From assembly GCA_005408345.1 (NCBI GenBank), contig SEMN01000324.1:186001-250000 (forward strand): a DNA stretch of 64,000 nucleotides, written 5' to 3'. Positions 61,648-64,000 of the stretch are shown here, piece by piece. How positions within the stretch are numbered: the stretch's first letter is position 1; every line of letters begins with the position of its first letter. Under the pieces are notes generated by a model, which saw nothing but the letters and a program-made list of their open reading frames with translations, was not told where the DNA came from and did no database searches. The DNA is from Macquaria australasica. Its lineage: Eukaryota; Chordata; Actinopteri; Centrarchiformes; Percichthyidae. Position numbers and translations under genes: made by a program.

Positions 61648-63331
61648 AAGAAAGAGAGAGAAAAAAACAGACAGTTTGGTTAAAACATTCACTGTCAGAA
61701 GTACCGATGTTTTGAACCTCGAATTCATCTTGCAGCAGCGGTCACATGTCATACATCTCTCTCTGTCTCTCTCTCTCTCCTATCCTTGCTGTTAACCTAA
61801 TAATAATTTAGTAGTCATTAAAATAAGATTGGAGTTGTGTGTAAGAGTGACCACACTGAGAATACAAACCAAACAGCAGAACATAACACACAACCTGCAA
61901 CACTCAAATGTGTTCATGGTGTAATACTCTAAAATGTTTAGTATTTCCTGTTAAAACTGAATGGTGAATAGGACAGTGTAATACGAGGAGGAACTGCTAA
62001 AAAAAAGTGAGGGTCAACTATTTGTCATTTTGGAAAAGGTGTGGCATGTACAGGCTGTGGACAAAATGACACATGCTATAATTTGCGCCGACTTGGGTTA
62101 AACATTGGCGGTGTAGGTAATGTTTGATGACGTCATGTTTTTGGTGGTTATCCTATAATAGCCTGCAGGCGCTGGGAAGGCTTCTTTTCATCATGCAAAC
62201 ATCAACACGCGTGTCCTCTGGTGCGCCAAGCCTGCCGACGAAACAGCATAATAATCATTAGACTCTCAGGCTCCGGATGAAATCTACCAGCAGACACTGA
62301 CCCAGAAATGAAAACAGTATCGATGTGGTACAGCGTGTGGAACAACCGGGCACTGCCATCACATGGAGATGACAAAAGAAGTTGCTGGCTGTTACTTTGT
62401 CTAATTTATACTAAAGAAAGTCACGATCTTGGTGGACACACGTTACTTCTTCTGCCTGTAATCTTTCAAGACAATCATAACCATATGCATTATATTACTG
62501 TCATCTCGTGGTCGGAAGTGCTATTACAAACTCCCGATCACTACAAACTCAGGTTCACTAAACAAGGCAGTAACGTGCTTTTAGTATATTTGTTTCAGTC
62601 CAACGTCCCCCAAGAGTCCCGCCCCTAAGCTACTGTAGCCAATGGATGAGTCAGCGTAGGCTAAGCTCTAACCTGGCTGCATAGACAGAAAATCCCTGTC
62701 TGCGCAGAGTGTGTCATGTGTAGCTGTGTTAGCAAAAGAAATGGATTTAAAAGTCGTCTAATGGAATTCATGAGGCTATGGCAATTTTACCAGCGTGCTT
62801 TTTCCTGCTTTGCATCAGAATTAGATAGATGGTGCCAGTGCATACAATTCACTTTGGTGAAGTGTATAATGTTGAATTTTTGCTGACACTGGACACGTGG
62901 TGATGACGCCGTTTTTTGATGAGGGTCTAATATAATCCCTTTGTGAATGTAGTTTTCCTGTTTGGCGTGCTGCTTTTTGGCACCGGCAGCAGATATGTGG
63001 CCTCTCTGTAGCTCTGTAAGCTGTCTTCTGTTCAGGGACAGCTGGTATAAATGGGCTAACAGGGCTAAGCACCAAATATTCACAAGAAAAACACAGGATA
63101 TATCTAAATGTGCTTATTTTTTACAGCCCAAACACAGTGGCATCAGCTTCCATTCATCTTCATGTTAAGTGAGTGACAGGTGTCGTGGCACGCCCCCTTG
63201 ATTTGCTGACCATTTGGGCTAAATTCATTCAGCCCACAGGCCACTGACTTTTGACCAATGACAGCGGATGTACAGACGGTATGTACAGTGAGGTGCTACA
63301 GTACTGTGCGAGAGTGGGGAGGGAGAAGTGA
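61648..63331. other. MPPED1 intron or upstream DNA
   Basis: No exon with MPPED1 similarity seen. An open frame of 106 codons (62308-62628, plus strand) has no recognisable motif and no splice or start context, so it is not called as a gene. 62100-62240 and 62610-62660 resemble dispersed-repeat DNA (CATCACATG, CGCCCCTAAGCTACTGTAGC). Confidence 0.4.
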
Positions 63332-64000
63332 GTGACTGTGGCAATGGCGGGCGTTAGCATGAGCATGAGCGTTAGCATGAACGAAGTGGATTATTTACTT
63401 TCTCAACCATTTTCTTCGATGTCTTTGGAGGAAAAATTGGAAGTGAAGAGACTGGGGACACATCATCCAAACAATGTTCAAATAACACAAACGAACAAAC
63501 GACAAAATCGTACGTTTTGTGTTAATTGGCTAATGGCAAGTGTAGCTAAGAATTCACTTTTCTGTTTCCCATGCTTGCTTTTTGGGGGAGACACAACTTG
63601 GACCCAACAAGGAACTGTGGATTTGAAACATTTGTCTGACAAAATTAGGAAACATGAATGCAGTACATTGGACATAGCATAATGCTATCAATGTTGGGTA
63701 AAGTTAACATTGCCTGTCAACTTGATGAGGGCTACTGCATCGCTATGCAGAGACACAACGAGCTGGTAAAGAAAAACAGGCATTCACTATCACGGATTGT
63801 GGACTGTGTTAAATTTTGTGGGGCACACGAGCTAGCTCTGCGGGGGTCTGACAAATCTCCGACTTCACTCCAGCGGGGTGTGTTTCTGGACCTCGTTCAG
63901 TTCTCTTTTTTTAGATAGCCAGTTAGCCGATCACCTGTCAAACACACAGGTTGCCAAATACACGTCTAAGACTTGCTAAAATGAGTTGCTTGATTGCATA
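63332..64000 (+). pseudogene. hAT-type transposase remnant with TTF-type zinc finger (ZMYM1-like), runs off the window
   Basis: From ATG 63332 the frame gives NEVDYLLSQPFSSMSLEEKL, then RTFCVNWLMASVAKNSLFCF, PCLLFGGDTTWTQQGTVDLK and a KHE helix: the Cys-rich TTF-type finger that precedes hAT transposases in vertebrates. The frame ends at 63682. Similarity continues one frame over from about 63680 with MLSMLGKVNIACQLDEGYCI and LSRIVDCVKFCGAHELALRG to 63918. After a further break comes DHLSNTQVAKYTSKT. At least two frame disruptions mark it as dead. The element's catalytic core would lie beyond 64000. Confidence 0.75.

Noticed and set aside
62308..62628. 106-codon open frame in MPPED1 upstream DNA
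   Set aside because: No motif or coding signature recognised; surrounding sequence looks like dispersed repeat.

Overview
The window is vertebrate nuclear DNA, almost certainly from a teleost fish. Coding sequence is split into short exons with GT/AG borders. The repeats are typical of fish genomes: a Rex3/RTE tail, an L2/CR1-like LINE with a TTATC tail, Tc1 and hAT remnants, foldback MITEs, GATA and CA/TG microsatellites. No bacterial-type gene, CRISPR array, rRNA or tRNA was found.

Two host genes are supported. The first is EFCAB6 (EF-hand calcium-binding domain protein 6) on the plus strand. I traced 26 exons from 6776 to a TGA at 47833-47835. They join in one continuous frame of 4086 nt (1361 residues plus stop). 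Only the N-terminal part, roughly 150 residues judged from memory of the human protein, is missing upstream. The second is MPPED1 (a metallophosphoesterase) on the minus strand. Its last three exons are present (61618-61503, 56461-56348, 52757-52639), and its 5' exons lie beyond the right edge. The two genes converge tail to tail, as I recall for the human 22q13 neighbours.

Layout: 1-6775 has no supported gene. 6776-24260 holds EFCAB6 exons 1-17, with an intron at 9822-16217 full of mobile DNA. 24261-37667 is one 13.4-kb EFCAB6 intron containing the most striking object here, a 10.49-kb DNA transposon (24865-35354). 37668-47835 holds EFCAB6 exons 18-26 among MITEs. 47836-52638 is the convergent 3' region. 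52639-61618 is the 3' part of MPPED1. 61619-64000 is intron or upstream sequence with a decayed hAT-type transposase at the right edge.

The transposon has near-perfect terminal inverted repeats of about 47 bp, an imperfect 6-bp target duplication, and subterminal arrays of a palindrome (GTTATCTCGAGATAAC) in both arms. It carries two convergent genes. One is an IS3-like DDE transposase with one in-frame stop and a Glu at the second catalytic position. The other is a spliced SAM-like plus HECT-like E3 ubiquitin ligase gene, broken by one frameshift. An L2-like LINE later inserted between them. The pairing of an integrase-type transposase with a ubiquitin-ligase gene is the best candidate for an under-described system. 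This copy is decayed, so the proposal concerns the family rather than this individual element.
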